Part shown: positions 1-8,068 of the stretch, in pieces
Layout of the letters: each line of letters begins with the position of its first letter
Numbering within the stretch: position 1 is the first letter of the stretch
Assembly (NCBI GenBank): GCA_003343605.1
Contig: QAKW01000011.1
Span: 1-50,782 of the forward strand
DNA length: 50,782 nucleotides
Origin: Clostridiales bacterium
Lineage (GTDB): Bacteria > Bacillota > Clostridia > Oscillospirales > QAKW01
Reading direction: 5' to 3'
Translations under genes and position numbers: made by a program
The notes under the pieces: generated by a model
What the model saw: only the letters and a program-made list of their open reading frames with translations
What the model was told of the DNA's origin: nothing
The model's database searches: none

Positions 1-136
1 TGCGCATCATTTCCGCCTGATTCCAATCTCCGGCAGCGGAAGCAGGGCCCTGCTGCACGCCGGTTGCATCGCCGCAATAAGGGCAAAAACGATCTCCATC
101 TGCAATTTCTTTTCCGCACTTTCTGCAAAAAGCCAT
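1..136 (-). CDS. zinc-ribbon protein, N-terminal fragment (runs off the left edge)
   Basis: Reading leftward from an ATG at 134-136, the first 45 codons encode MAFCRKCGKEIADGDRFCPY followed by CG, that is two CxxC knuckles (C4/C7 and C19/C22 by my count), the usual zinc-ribbon at the start of many small Firmicutes membrane or regulatory proteins. A clear AGGAGG-type site (CCTCC on the plus strand, 144-148) sits at the right distance and fixes the start. The rest of the gene lies outside the window, so the role cannot be assigned; such ribbons are commonly followed by a Gly/Gln-rich linker and membrane segments, and the visible part after the ribbon is already Gln/Ala/Gly-rich. Confidence 0.75.
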   Translation of the reverse strand, partial: MAFCRKCGKEIADGDRFCPYCGDATGVQQGPASAAGDWNQAEMMR

Positions 137-248
137 AATGTTTCCTCCCAAGTCTATTTTTATTTCATTCTACCGTAAAATTCCGGATTGTCAATAGATA
201 CAGCCATGCCTTGTATAAAATTTAGGGCCTCCCGAAAAACAGAACAGT

Positions 249-566
249 CTAAATGAATAATTCAAAAATCAATACTCCCAGGCAGGAAAGCAGCGCAACC
301 GGTAGCAACCCCGGCTCAAACCAGGCGCTGATCACTGCAACAACCAGCCCCGCGGCTGCAGAGGCCGCCGAAGAGGTCGCGCCCAGCATAGCCGGAAAGG
401 TCATCGCCGCCAGCACCGCATAGGGGATATAATATAAAAAAGAACGGATAAACCGGTTGCGGATCTTTTTTTTAAAAAGGACCAGCGGCAGCATCCTAAT
501 CAGATAGGTGACTCCTGCCATAATAAAAATATAAAAGAATAAAGCTGAAGGCTCCATATCATGCAT
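249..566 (-). CDS. azlD: AzlD-type small subunit of an amino-acid exporter
   Basis: This 105-residue protein is almost entirely hydrophobic, with three to four membrane segments and the family's typical sequence near the N-terminus (YLIRMLPLVLF) and centre (YIPYAVLAAMTFPA). AzlD proteins are about 100 residues long and work with AzlC as a membrane exporter of branched-chain or related amino acids. It overlaps the end of azlC by 8 bases, so the two are translated together. It is the last gene of the leftward metY-metA-azlC-azlD set. I see no convincing terminator between its stop and 137. The substrate is inference; the gene context would also fit methionine. Confidence 0.88.
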   Translation of the reverse strand: MHDMEPSALFFYIFIMAGVTYLIRMLPLVLFKKKIRNRFIRSFLYYIPYAVLAAMTFPAMLGATSSAASAAAGLVVAVISAWFEPGLLPVALLSCLGVLIFELFI

Positions 567-1251
567 CCTCCACCGGCCGTATCAATGCGCCCACTGCCGC
601 CGCGGCAACCGCGCATAGAATGATCGCAAAGCCGCCGGAAACCCGCTGGAAGAGCGGAATCCAGGAAAAGCAGCAGCTCAGCGCCACCGCAACGGCCACC
701 ACAGCGGCAACCGCCCCGCTGCGCCTGGCCGCCGGAACCAGAATCGCAATAAACATCCCGTAGATCGCCACTCCCAGCGCCGAGAGCACTGCAGCCGGTA
801 AAATCCGGCTGGCAGATGCGCCCAGCAGCGTACCGCCGGACCAGCAGAGCCAGGGCAAAGTCATCAGTCCGTAAAAATAAGGTGCCGTGATGCTGCCGGG
901 GCACCCGGAGGCAATGGCAAACAATTCATCGGTATTTCCAAACGCCATCAGAAAACGATCCAGCGTTGTTACCTTCTGGTCCAGTTTCTGGGAAAGGGAA
1001 ACCGACATCAGCGCATACCGCAGGTTAATCACCAGCTGCGTCAGCGCCATCTCAAACCAAGACCCGCCCGCGGCGATCACAGAAAGCCCCGCAAGCTGCC
1101 CGGCGGAGGTCAGGTTTGTCATCGAAATCACCACTGCCGCAAAAACCGGCAGCCCCGCCTGCGCCGCCGCCACGCCGAAGGCAAAGGACACTGAAAAATA
1201 CCCGAGTCCTACCGGCAGGCCGTCCCGGACGCCCCTGCTATAATCCCGCAT
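559..1251 (-). CDS. azlC: AzlC-type amino-acid exporter, large subunit
   Basis: A 230-residue membrane protein with the AzlC signature near its N-terminus (GLPVGLGYFSVSFAFGVAA) and a second conserved stretch around residues 100-115 (FLMAFGNTDELFAIA). The family normally has about 230-240 residues and five or six membrane helices, which fits. AzlC/AzlD pairs export branched-chain amino acids or their analogues in Bacillus and relatives. Only 22 bases separate it from metA upstream, so it is probably transcribed with the methionine genes. That linkage suggests removal of excess methionine, homoserine-derived metabolites or toxic analogues, but the sequence does not prove the substrate. Confidence 0.88.
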   Translation of the reverse strand: MRDYSRGVRDGLPVGLGYFSVSFAFGVAAAQAGLPVFAAVVISMTNLTSAGQLAGLSVIAAGGSWFEMALTQLVINLRYALMSVSLSQKLDQKVTTLDRFLMAFGNTDELFAIASGCPGSITAPYFYGLMTLPWLCWSGGTLLGASASRILPAAVLSALGVAIYGMFIAILVPAARRSGAVAAVVAVAVALSCCFSWIPLFQRVSGGFAIILCAVAAAAVGALIRPVEDA

Positions 1252-1273
1252 TGTTTTAAATCTTCCCTTCCCG

Positions 1274-2191
1274 TTATTTTAATTTATTGAGGTCATACGG
1301 CGTCGTCTGATAAACAAAATAATTCAGCCAGTTGCTGTAGAGCAGATTGGCGCAGGATCGCCAGGTAACCACCGGCTTCCGGTTGGGATCGTCTTCCGGA
1401 TAGTAGCCGACCGGCGGGCGGATCGGAAGGCCTTTTGCGCGATCCCGCAGATATTCCTCATGCAGGGTCATCGCATCGTATTCCGAATGGCCGGTAATAA
1501 AAATCTGCCGCCCTTTTTTGGTGGAGACCGCGTAAACGCCCGCTTCTTCGGAAGAGGCAAGAATCTTCAGCTCCGGCACCTGCTCGATCTCCGCCCGGGA
1601 AACGGTGGTATGCCGGGATTGAGGCACCATAAAAACATCGTCGAATCCCCGAAAGAGGATTGAGCGTTTATGATCGACCCGATGGGGATAGATGCCAAAC
1701 AGTTTTTCCGGCAGCGGCTGCTTCTGAATGCCGAAATGGTAATAAAGCCCCGCCTGTGCCCCCCAGCAGATATGGAAGGTGCTGTGAACATGCGTTTTGC
1801 TCCATTCCATAATCGCGCAGAGCTCTTCCCAGTATTCAACCTGCTCGAAGGGAAGCTGCTCTACCGGTGCGCCGGTGATAATCAGGCCGTCAAAATTCCG
1901 TTGCTTTACATCGTCGAAGGTTTTATAAAACGAGAGCAGATGTTCTTTTGAAACATTCTGAGATTCATGGGTCCTGGTATGGATCAGCTCCAGCTCCACC
2001 TGCAGGGGTGTATTGCCCAGCAGCCTGGATAGCTGCGTTTCCGTTTCGATCTTCTTCGGCATCAGATTCAAAAGCAGAATCTGAAGCGGCCGCATATCCT
2101 GCACCAGCGCGCGGGTTTCACTCATAATAAAAATATTTTCCTTCCGCAGCGTATCTGCGGCGGGCAGCGCGTTGGGAATTTTAATGGGCAT
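1274..2191 (-). CDS. metA: homoserine O-acetyltransferase, MetA type
   Basis: This is a full-length 305-residue MetA enzyme, which activates homoserine with an acyl-CoA as the first dedicated step of methionine synthesis. The catalytic cysteine lies in HICWGAQAG (C142) and the His/Glu pair in FITGHSEYD (H235 and E237). Position 111 is glutamate (in TGAPVEQLPF). In studied MetA enzymes Glu at this place marks acetyl-CoA use whereas Gly marks succinyl-CoA use, so I call it an acetyltransferase. This agrees with the neighbouring metY, whose enzyme uses O-acetylhomoserine. It follows metY by 17 bases and starts with ATG after an AAGGAG-type site. It belongs to the MetA fold, not to the MetX alpha/beta hydrolase family. 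Confidence 0.95.
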   Translation of the reverse strand: MPIKIPNALPAADTLRKENIFIMSETRALVQDMRPLQILLLNLMPKKIETETQLSRLLGNTPLQVELELIHTRTHESQNVSKEHLLSFYKTFDDVKQRNFDGLIITGAPVEQLPFEQVEYWEELCAIMEWSKTHVHSTFHICWGAQAGLYYHFGIQKQPLPEKLFGIYPHRVDHKRSILFRGFDDVFMVPQSRHTTVSRAEIEQVPELKILASSEEAGVYAVSTKKGRQIFITGHSEYDAMTLHEEYLRDRAKGLPIRPPVGYYPEDDPNRKPVVTWRSCANLLYSNWLNYFVYQTTPYDLNKLK

Positions 2192-2208
2192 GTTCCCGCT
2201 CCTTTATT

Positions 2209-3495
2209 TTAATCTACAAACGCCAGTGCGTTTGCAATATCCGCGATCAGATCCTGCGCGTTTTCCAACCCGCAGGAAAACCGCACCAGATCCCCGGATA
2301 TACCGGCGGCCTTGAGATCCGCTTCCGAAAGCTGGCGGTGGGTCGTACTGGCAGGATGCAGGCAGCAGGTGCGCGCATCTGCCACATGGGTTTCAATCGC
2401 GGCGATTTTCAGATGCTGCATAAAGGTTTCTGCCGCATCCCGGCCGCCCCGCACCCCAAAGCTGATTACGCCGCAGCTGCCGTTCGGCAGATATTTCTGT
2501 GCAAGCTCATAATAGGGATCGCCTTCCAACCCGGCGTAGCGCACCCAGGCTATTTTTTCATGTCCGGAAAGGAACTTTGCCACCTGCTCCGCGTTTTCAC
2601 AGTGGCGCTTCATTCTCACATGCAGGCTTTCCAGCCCCAGATTCAGTAAAAAAGCATTCTGCGGCGACTGCACAGAGCCCAGATCCCGCATCAGCTGCGC
2701 CGTAGCCTTGGTAATATAAGCGCCGGCCAGCCCGAACCGCTCGGTATAGGTAATGCCGTGATAGCTTTCATCCGGTGTGCACAGACCCGGGAACTTATCG
2801 GGATATTTCGTCCAGTCGAATTTACCGGAATCCACGATACAGCCTCCCACTGCCGCGCCGTGGCCATCCATATACTTGGTGGTGGAATGAACCACAATAT
2901 CGGCGCCCCATTCAAACGGCCGGCAGTTTACCGGCGTGGCAAAGGTGTTATCGATAATCAGCGGCACCCCATGCGCATGGGCCGCCGAAGCAAACTTTTC
3001 AATATCCAGCACTACCAGTGCCGGATTGGCGATGGTTTCACCGAAAACCGCCTTGGTATTCGGCCGGAAGGCCGCGGCCAGCTCTTCTTCGCTGCAATCA
3101 GGGGAAACGAAGGTAAAATCAACGCCCATCCGTTTCATTGTTACGGCAAAGAGGTTAAAGGTGCCTCCGTAAATCGCAGAGCTGGAAACCACATGATCCC
3201 CCGCGGAAGCGATATTAAAGATGCTGAAAAAGGAAGCCGACATCCCGGAGCCGGTCAGCATCGCGGCTGTGCCGCCCTCCATTTCGCATATTTTGGCCGC
3301 TACATGATCACAGGTTGGATTCTGCAGCCTGGAATAAAAGTAGCCGCTTGCTTCCAGATCAAAAAGCTTTCCCATATCGTCGCCGGTTGCGTATTTGAAG
3401 GTTGTGCTCTGCACAACCGGGATCTGGCGGGGCTCGCCGTTTCCAGGCGTATAGCCCCCCTGCACACATTTTGTTTCAATTTTGTAATCGCTCAT
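2209..3495 (-). CDS. metY: O-acetylhomoserine sulfhydrylase (aminocarboxypropyltransferase)
   Basis: A 429-residue PLP enzyme of the Cys/Met metabolism family, converting O-acetylhomoserine and sulfide to homocysteine. The PLP lysine is K207 in VVHSTTKYMD, the cofactor-binding aspartate is in IDNTFATP, and the SSSAIYGGTFN segment is typical of MetY rather than of cystathionine synthase. I place the start at the ATG at 3493-3495 (protein MSDYKIETKC) because an AGGAGG site lies just upstream and the longer open frame runs through a hairpin leader and into the promoter. It is the first gene of the metY-metA-azlC-azlD run. Together with metA it makes a direct-sulfhydrylation route to homocysteine. 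Confidence 0.94.
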   Translation of the reverse strand: MSDYKIETKCVQGGYTPGNGEPRQIPVVQSTTFKYATGDDMGKLFDLEASGYFYSRLQNPTCDHVAAKICEMEGGTAAMLTGSGMSASFFSIFNIASAGDHVVSSSAIYGGTFNLFAVTMKRMGVDFTFVSPDCSEEELAAAFRPNTKAVFGETIANPALVVLDIEKFASAAHAHGVPLIIDNTFATPVNCRPFEWGADIVVHSTTKYMDGHGAAVGGCIVDSGKFDWTKYPDKFPGLCTPDESYHGITYTERFGLAGAYITKATAQLMRDLGSVQSPQNAFLLNLGLESLHVRMKRHCENAEQVAKFLSGHEKIAWVRYAGLEGDPYYELAQKYLPNGSCGVISFGVRGGRDAAETFMQHLKIAAIETHVADARTCCLHPASTTHRQLSEADLKAAGISGDLVRFSCGLENAQDLIADIANALAFVD

Positions 3496-3522
3496 AGTTC
3501 CTCCTTTATGATGAAAACAAAG

Positions 3523-3557
3523 CCCGCCCCAAAGCATGCGATGTAGCCTGAGACGGG
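3523..3557 (-). promoter_or_regulatory. hairpin in the metY leader
   Basis: In the leftward transcript, CCCGUCUC (3557-3550) pairs with GGGGCGGG (3530-3523), with further pairing of AGGC and GCUU inside. It occupies most of the roughly 80-base leader and stops about 20 bases before the ribosome binding site. There is no U-run after it, so it is not a simple terminator. I compared it by eye with the SAM-I (S-box) and SAM-II consensus and found no match. A regulatory role is inference. Confidence 0.5.
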
Positions 3558-3583
3558 ACAAACCTCTTCGAATAATTTGCATT

Positions 3584-3612
3584 ATTATATCAGAATAAGC
3601 GGTCTTTGTCAA
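3584..3612 (-). promoter_or_regulatory. promoter of the metY operon
   Basis: On the minus strand TTGACA (3612-3607) is followed after exactly 17 bases by TATAAT (3589-3584), a perfect housekeeping sigma promoter. The start site would fall near 3577, giving a leader of about 80 bases before metY. Confidence 0.85.
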
Positions 3613-3690
3613 TCCTGCAAATCGCTTTCCCGCTTGACGAACAGCCGTTTTTCTGCTATCGTATGTATCAGCAGGGAGGCATGATGAAAT

Positions 3691-4488
3691 ATGGCGGTTA
3701 TCGTGCTTGAAAAATTATATAATACCCGGGATCTTGGCGGTGCACACGGTGCGGGAGGCCGCATCGTGCGTTCCGGCAGGCTGATTCGCAGCGGCGAACT
3801 CTTTCGCGCCAGTGAAAAGGATCTTGATCTTCTCAAAACGCGCTGGGCGCTCACCGATATTGCTGATTTCCGCTGCGCGGCGGAGCGGCGCCAGGCGCCG
3901 GATCCGGTGCTTGCCGGGGTAAAGGTTCACTGGTTTCCGGTCTTGCCGGAGGAAACCCTCGGTATCACCCACGCAGATTCCGGGCGCGATCCCCTAATCT
4001 CCATGAAAGAAATGATGCGGAGCGGTACGTTTCAGGCCGAAGCCTATATGGCCGGCCTTTACCGCGCGATGATGCAAAGCGAATCCGCACTGGCAGCGTA
4101 CCGCGATTTTTTTGATCTTCTGCTCGCGGGGCCCCAAACACTGCTCTGGCATTGCTCTGCCGGAAAAGACCGCGCGGGGATCGCCGCCGCCCTGGTGCTC
4201 TGCGCCCTGGGAGTATCCCGGCAGGAAATCATGGAAGATTATCTGCTCACCAACCGCTGCACCGCATTACAGGCGGAAAAAGCCGGCCGGGCGCTTTTTC
4301 CCGCCGATGCGGCGATGCAGGCGACTTATTGCACCATTATGCAGGTTTCTCCCGCCTATCTGGAAGCGGTATTTGCTGAAATGGACCGCTGCGGGGGAAC
4401 CGATGCGTTTCTGGAAACGCGCCTTCATCTGAATCAGGCGAAAAGGGCGCGCCTTCAGGCACTTTACCTCAGCGAAGGAGGAATATAA
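3691..4488 (+). CDS. tyrosine-specific / dual-specificity protein phosphatase family (Y_phosphatase3)
   Basis: A 265-residue protein starting with NTRDLGG, the N-terminal mark of the Y_phosphatase3 group, and carrying the cysteine phosphatase signature HCSAGKDRAG with C155 as nucleophile and R161 as phosphate-binding arginine. These enzymes dephosphorylate phosphotyrosine or small phosphate compounds; the substrate is unknown here. The ATG at 3691 is chosen because GGGAGG lies 11 bases upstream; two earlier ATGs (3681, 3684) are in another frame and hit a stop within ten codons. It is followed by queH after 4 bases, so both are probably one transcript. Confidence 0.85.
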   Translation: MAVIVLEKLYNTRDLGGAHGAGGRIVRSGRLIRSGELFRASEKDLDLLKTRWALTDIADFRCAAERRQAPDPVLAGVKVHWFPVLPEETLGITHADSGRDPLISMKEMMRSGTFQAEAYMAGLYRAMMQSESALAAYRDFFDLLLAGPQTLLWHCSAGKDRAGIAAALVLCALGVSRQEIMEDYLLTNRCTALQAEKAGRALFPADAAMQATYCTIMQVSPAYLEAVFAEMDRCGGTDAFLETRLHLNQAKRARLQALYLSEGGI

Positions 4489-4492
4489 AAGT

Positions 4493-5047
4493 ATGGAAAA
4501 ACTGCTGCTGCATATCTGCTGTGCGCCCTGTTCGGTGGCCTGTATCGCGCAGCTCCGGGAAGAGGGGATCGAGCCTGTCGGGTTCTGGTATAACCCCAAT
4601 ATCCATCCCTTTACTGAATACCGTGCACGCAGAGAGGCGCTGATCCACTATGCGGATTCCATCGGCCTTTCACTGATTCTTGAGGATGAATACGGGCTGC
4701 AGCCCTTTGTGCGCGCAGTGGCAGAGAATATCGGCGGGCGCTGCGCCTATTGCTATGCCTGCCGGTTTGAAAAAACCGCCGCCTACGCGGCGGCCAACGG
4801 CTTTTCCGCCTTTGCCACAACCCTCACGGTTTCCCCTTATCAGAATCACCCGCTGATCTTCGAAATCGGCCGGCGGGCAGCCGCGCAATACGGTGTGGAA
4901 TTTATTCCCTATGATTTTTCCCCGCATTTCCGCGCCGGGCAGGATCAGGCACGCGCACTGGGATTATATATGCAAAAATACTGCGGCTGCATCTTTTCGG
5001 AAGAAGAGCGCTACTGCAAAAAGAAGAAAAAAAGCGGGGCTGGTTGA
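4493..5047 (+). CDS. queH: epoxyqueuosine reductase QueH
   Basis: A 184-residue protein with the cysteine pattern of QueH (formerly DUF208): the vicinal pair C9-C10 in LLLHICCAPCS, the CxxCxxC-like group C84/C87/C90 in RCAYCYACR, and a C-terminal CGC (C163/C165). QueH catalyses the last step of queuosine synthesis in tRNA, reduction of epoxyqueuosine, and stands in for the cobalamin enzyme QueG. It is close behind the phosphatase gene with a GGAGGAATA site before the ATG. A terminator overlaps its stop codon. Confidence 0.92.
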   Translation: MEKLLLHICCAPCSVACIAQLREEGIEPVGFWYNPNIHPFTEYRARREALIHYADSIGLSLILEDEYGLQPFVRAVAENIGGRCAYCYACRFEKTAAYAAANGFSAFATTLTVSPYQNHPLIFEIGRRAAAQYGVEFIPYDFSPHFRAGQDQARALGLYMQKYCGCIFSEEERYCKKKKKSGAG

Positions 5048-5061
5048 CGGCCCCGCTTTTT
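5031..5061 (+). terminator. terminator after queH
   Basis: AAAGCGGGGC (5031-5040) pairs with GCCCCGCTTT (5050-5059) around a nine-base loop and is followed by T residues. It overlaps the queH stop codon. Confidence 0.85.
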
Positions 5062-5161
5062 ATGAACATTACTCAGTGATGAAAAAAATAAAAAATATAG
5101 AAAATATATAGGTTTTATGATATAATAAAGATGCAATTTATAAATTCAGGAGGTACCTGCC

Positions 5162-6643
5162 ATGATTCTTCACTACTTGTCTCCCCGGCATAACTTCTGC
5201 GACGGCAGCGCACCGAAAGCACCGCTGCCCGGGCCGCCTGCTGAAGAAGCGGAGCGTCAACCCGTCACCCTCTGGCGCAAATCCATCGGGCAGATTCTCA
5301 TCGGGATGGTGCTCTGCTCGGTTACACTGAATTTCTGGTATCTCTCGGAGCTTTTGCCCGCCATCGGGCTGATATTGCTTCTTTTGGGCTTCCGGGCGCT
5401 GCGCCGGGAAAACCGGTGGTTTTCTGTTTGCTGGATCATTGCCGCAGTCCGTACCGCACTCTTTTTCTCGCTTCTGGCGCTGGGCGGATCTATCATTCAG
5501 GCGGCGGGGCTGGCTGAGCACCTGCTTTCCCATCTGGCTTTATTGAATTTGATTTTGCTCCTTCTGCAATATGGATGCTTTGTAGGCGGTATGAAGGCAC
5601 TGCAATTCAAGGCGGGGGCGGCTGTTCCAAATGGCGGGGCTGCCGGCCTGTTTATCTGGGCTCTGGCAATGGTCTTCTTCTCTATCCTGCCGCTTGAGGG
5701 AACGCCGCGCATCCTTCTTACGCTGAGTATGGCGGTTATCTTTTTATTGATCATCCGCACTCTTTTTCAGGCTTCCAAAAAAATAGACGAAACAGGTTAT
5801 GAGGTTGATCCAGCGCCGGTAAAGCTGCAGAACCGGGCGCTGTGCGCCCTGATTCTGGCGGCGTTCACTGCCGCACTGGCTTGCTGTTATCTTTTTTTAA
5901 GCCGCTACCCCATGCGATGGGTCGTAGCCGAGCCTACAGAACCGGCCACAGCCCCGATCCGCGAGAATCTTCTGGCGCTCGGATTCCCGGAAATAGTTTT
6001 GCGTGATCTTTCAGCGGAAGATCTGCAAGCCTGCAACGGCGCAGTAGAGGTTTTTTATACCATGGAGGATTTTCCGGTGAACAACGGCCGAACCATCCGG
6101 GAAGAAAACGGCAATCAAACCGTTATTACCCGAGTTTTCGATGAAAAAGAGCTGCGCCTGACCAGCGTTGCGGTCAGGCTGCTCGGAGAGCAGGAATACT
6201 GGAAAATCTTTCATCATTTTCTTTGGATCAAGAATCCCGGTTTTTATGGTACAGAAGCCATAATGCTCCAGCCCGCTGATCTCTGTGAAGGCTGGCCATC
6301 CCCCGCCGATGCCGCTGCCGGCGGCCGGGTTCTCTATAACGAGGGGGGAACCGTCTATACCGCGCCTTATTTTGAACTGGGCACCGATGCACAGTTCCCC
6401 GGCAGCCTCTTCGCCGCATTTTCGATGCCAGAAAAGGGCACGCGGCACCGGGGCTATCTCTCCTATCATGTCAGGGACATGGAAAGCGCCGTATATCTAT
6501 ACTCCGGTTTTCGCTATACCCATCAGAAAAGCCGGCTGCAATATCCCGCCATCACCGCTATGGATCATCAGAAAAGCGATACTTGGAGCAATCATGTTTT
6601 CCATACGGCAGACGAAGAATTCACCTTTCGGCGCGGAATTTAA
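5162..6643 (+). CDS. unknown membrane protein with about seven helices and an extracytoplasmic C-terminal domain
   Basis: I do not recognise this 493-residue protein. A Pro-rich N-terminal tail of about 35 residues precedes hydrophobic segments at roughly 40-58, 60-78, 83-105, 115-135, 155-172, 175-193 and 222-243. After the last helix come about 250 polar residues with many aromatics and no Cys pair or catalytic motif that I can name. With the Arg/Lys-rich loops on the N-terminal side, the C-terminal half is probably outside the cell. The ATG at 5162 has an AGGAGG site at about 5148, and a TATAAT-like box (5121-5126) without a good -35 lies upstream. It stands alone between queH's terminator and the convergent cca gene, 11 bases away. 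Confidence 0.7.
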   Translation: MILHYLSPRHNFCDGSAPKAPLPGPPAEEAERQPVTLWRKSIGQILIGMVLCSVTLNFWYLSELLPAIGLILLLLGFRALRRENRWFSVCWIIAAVRTALFFSLLALGGSIIQAAGLAEHLLSHLALLNLILLLLQYGCFVGGMKALQFKAGAAVPNGGAAGLFIWALAMVFFSILPLEGTPRILLTLSMAVIFLLIIRTLFQASKKIDETGYEVDPAPVKLQNRALCALILAAFTAALACCYLFLSRYPMRWVVAEPTEPATAPIRENLLALGFPEIVLRDLSAEDLQACNGAVEVFYTMEDFPVNNGRTIREENGNQTVITRVFDEKELRLTSVAVRLLGEQEYWKIFHHFLWIKNPGFYGTEAIMLQPADLCEGWPSPADAAAGGRVLYNEGGTVYTAPYFELGTDAQFPGSLFAAFSMPEKGTRHRGYLSYHVRDMESAVYLYSGFRYTHQKSRLQYPAITAMDHQKSDTWSNHVFHTADEEFTFRRGI

Positions 6644-6654
6644 GCCGCAGGCCC

Positions 6655-7971
6655 CTATTTATTCTTTAAATAGTTTATAAGCGCTTTTTTTTCATTTGGC
6701 AGCACCTCTGCCGTAACCTGCGCGAGCAGCATCCGCAGCGCCTGGCCCAGCGCCGGCCCGCGAAAGCCCAGTGCCAGCAGATCTTCGCCGCTTACGGCAA
6801 GGTCTTTCAGCGTAAGGCAGGCCCCCTCTTCCAGCAGCGTATGGCCCAGCGCCTCCAGCCGGTCAAACCAGGCCTCGCCCCGCCGGTTTTTGGGGTTCTT
6901 GCCCCGGTCGTCGGCCCGCTGCAGCGCAATGAGGTCAAAGAAAAGCGCCTCTCCCAGTGTGGCAAGAAGCCGGTGCACCTGCACGCGTTCCGGCGCGGCA
7001 ACATGATCATGCTCAAGAATTAGGGTACATACTGCGCGCTGTAGCGCCCGGTCTGCCCGCAGGCGGAAAAGTGTTTCTCCCGCGAGGCGCGCGCTGAGAT
7101 CCGCGTGCCCTTTAAAATGGTCGATTCCCTGCGCATCGGTTTTACGTGCCGCAGGCTTTCCCAGATCGTGCAGCAGCGCCGCAAGGCGCAGACTGCGCAC
7201 AGGCGGCGTTTCGTCCACTACCCGGCAGGTATGCTCCCACACGTCAAAACAATGGTAAGGCGTATTCTGCGGGCAGCTGAAAAGCACGGCCAGCTCCGGA
7301 ACCGCCGCACCCAACACCTCCCGGTATGTCAAAAGAACGCTGCCGGCAGCCCGGCCGGAAAGCAGGCCGCAAAGCTCCGAAAAAATACGTTCCGGTGCAA
7401 TTTTTCTGAGCAGTTCCCGGTGGCGGTACAGCGCTTCGGCCGTTTCCGGTTCAATATAGAAGCCCAAAACTGCCGCGAAGCGCAGCGCTCTTAAAATGCG
7501 CAGCGCATCCTCAGAAAAACGGCGTTCCGGATCTCCAACGCAGCGAATCAGCCCCGCTGCAATATCCGCCCGCCCGCCAAAGGGATCCTGTACCTCTCCG
7601 TTTGCAGAAAGGGCTATGGCATTCATTGTAAAATCCCGGCGGGCAAGATCCTCACTCAGAGAGGGCGTAAAAAAGACCGCATCCGGGCGGCGGAAATCGG
7701 AATAGCCGCACTCCCGGCGAAAGGTGGTTACCTCAACCGGCTCCCCGCCTGCCAAAACGGTTACCGTTCCATGCCGCAGGCCGGTTTCCACCACACCCAT
7801 CTCTTTAAAAAGCGCGGCAACAGCCTCTGGCGGCGCGCTGGTGGCCAGATCAAAATCATGCGGCAGGCGGCCCATATAATAATCGCGCACACACCCGCCA
7901 ACAAGGCAGGCTTCATATCCCGCTCCGCTCAGGCGGGCAAGAACGTGCTTTATATTTTCCGGAATCTTCAT
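6655..7971 (-). CDS. cca: CCA-adding tRNA nucleotidyltransferase with HD domain
   Basis: A 438-residue class II nucleotidyltransferase. The head domain begins with LVGGCVRDYYMGR and HDFDLAT, which supplies the metal-binding DxD, and contains the conserved LRALRFAAVLGF and ERIFSEL segments. An HD phosphohydrolase domain follows (AALLHDLGK). The enzyme adds or repairs the 3' CCA of tRNA; the HD part is known in some family members for 2',3'-cyclic phosphate processing. I choose the ATG at 7969-7971 (MKIPENIKHV) because AGGAGG is 8 bases upstream and the promoter lies within the longer open frame. Some Clostridia use separate CC- and A-adding enzymes, so exact specificity is not certain. Confidence 0.93.
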   Translation of the reverse strand: MKIPENIKHVLARLSGAGYEACLVGGCVRDYYMGRLPHDFDLATSAPPEAVAALFKEMGVVETGLRHGTVTVLAGGEPVEVTTFRRECGYSDFRRPDAVFFTPSLSEDLARRDFTMNAIALSANGEVQDPFGGRADIAAGLIRCVGDPERRFSEDALRILRALRFAAVLGFYIEPETAEALYRHRELLRKIAPERIFSELCGLLSGRAAGSVLLTYREVLGAAVPELAVLFSCPQNTPYHCFDVWEHTCRVVDETPPVRSLRLAALLHDLGKPAARKTDAQGIDHFKGHADLSARLAGETLFRLRADRALQRAVCTLILEHDHVAAPERVQVHRLLATLGEALFFDLIALQRADDRGKNPKNRRGEAWFDRLEALGHTLLEEGACLTLKDLAVSGEDLLALGFRGPALGQALRMLLAQVTAEVLPNEKKALINYLKNK

Positions 7972-7993
7972 CTTTCCCGCCTCCTTTGATTTA

Positions 7994-8022
7994 ATCATAG
8001 CAAAGGGGCGCGCGCTTGTCAA
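7994..8022 (-). promoter_or_regulatory. promoter of cca
   Basis: Minus-strand TTGACA (8022-8017) and TATGAT (7999-7994) are separated by 17 bases. The start site would lie close to 7987, which leaves a very short leader and rules out the longer upstream start for cca. Confidence 0.8.
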
Positions 8023-8028
8023 ATACTC

Positions 8029-8057
8029 TTGCATTTTCAATGCGTCCATTTTATAAT
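8029..8057 (+). promoter_or_regulatory. possible promoter of the CYTH gene
   Basis: TTGCAT (8029-8034) and TATAAT (8052-8057) are 17 bases apart. Transcription would begin near 8064, inside or after the GGAGG at 8058-8062, so this promoter would support only the later ATG start of the CYTH gene. Confidence 0.55.
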
Positions 8058-8068
8058 GGAGGAAAGAG

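Noticed and set aside
2758..3546. 262-codon plus-strand frame opposite metY
   Set aside because: Mirror of a well-defined PLP enzyme gene.
3496..3580. SAM riboswitch before metY
   Set aside because: The leader is too short for an S-box and lacks its conserved core; the SAM-II pattern is also absent.
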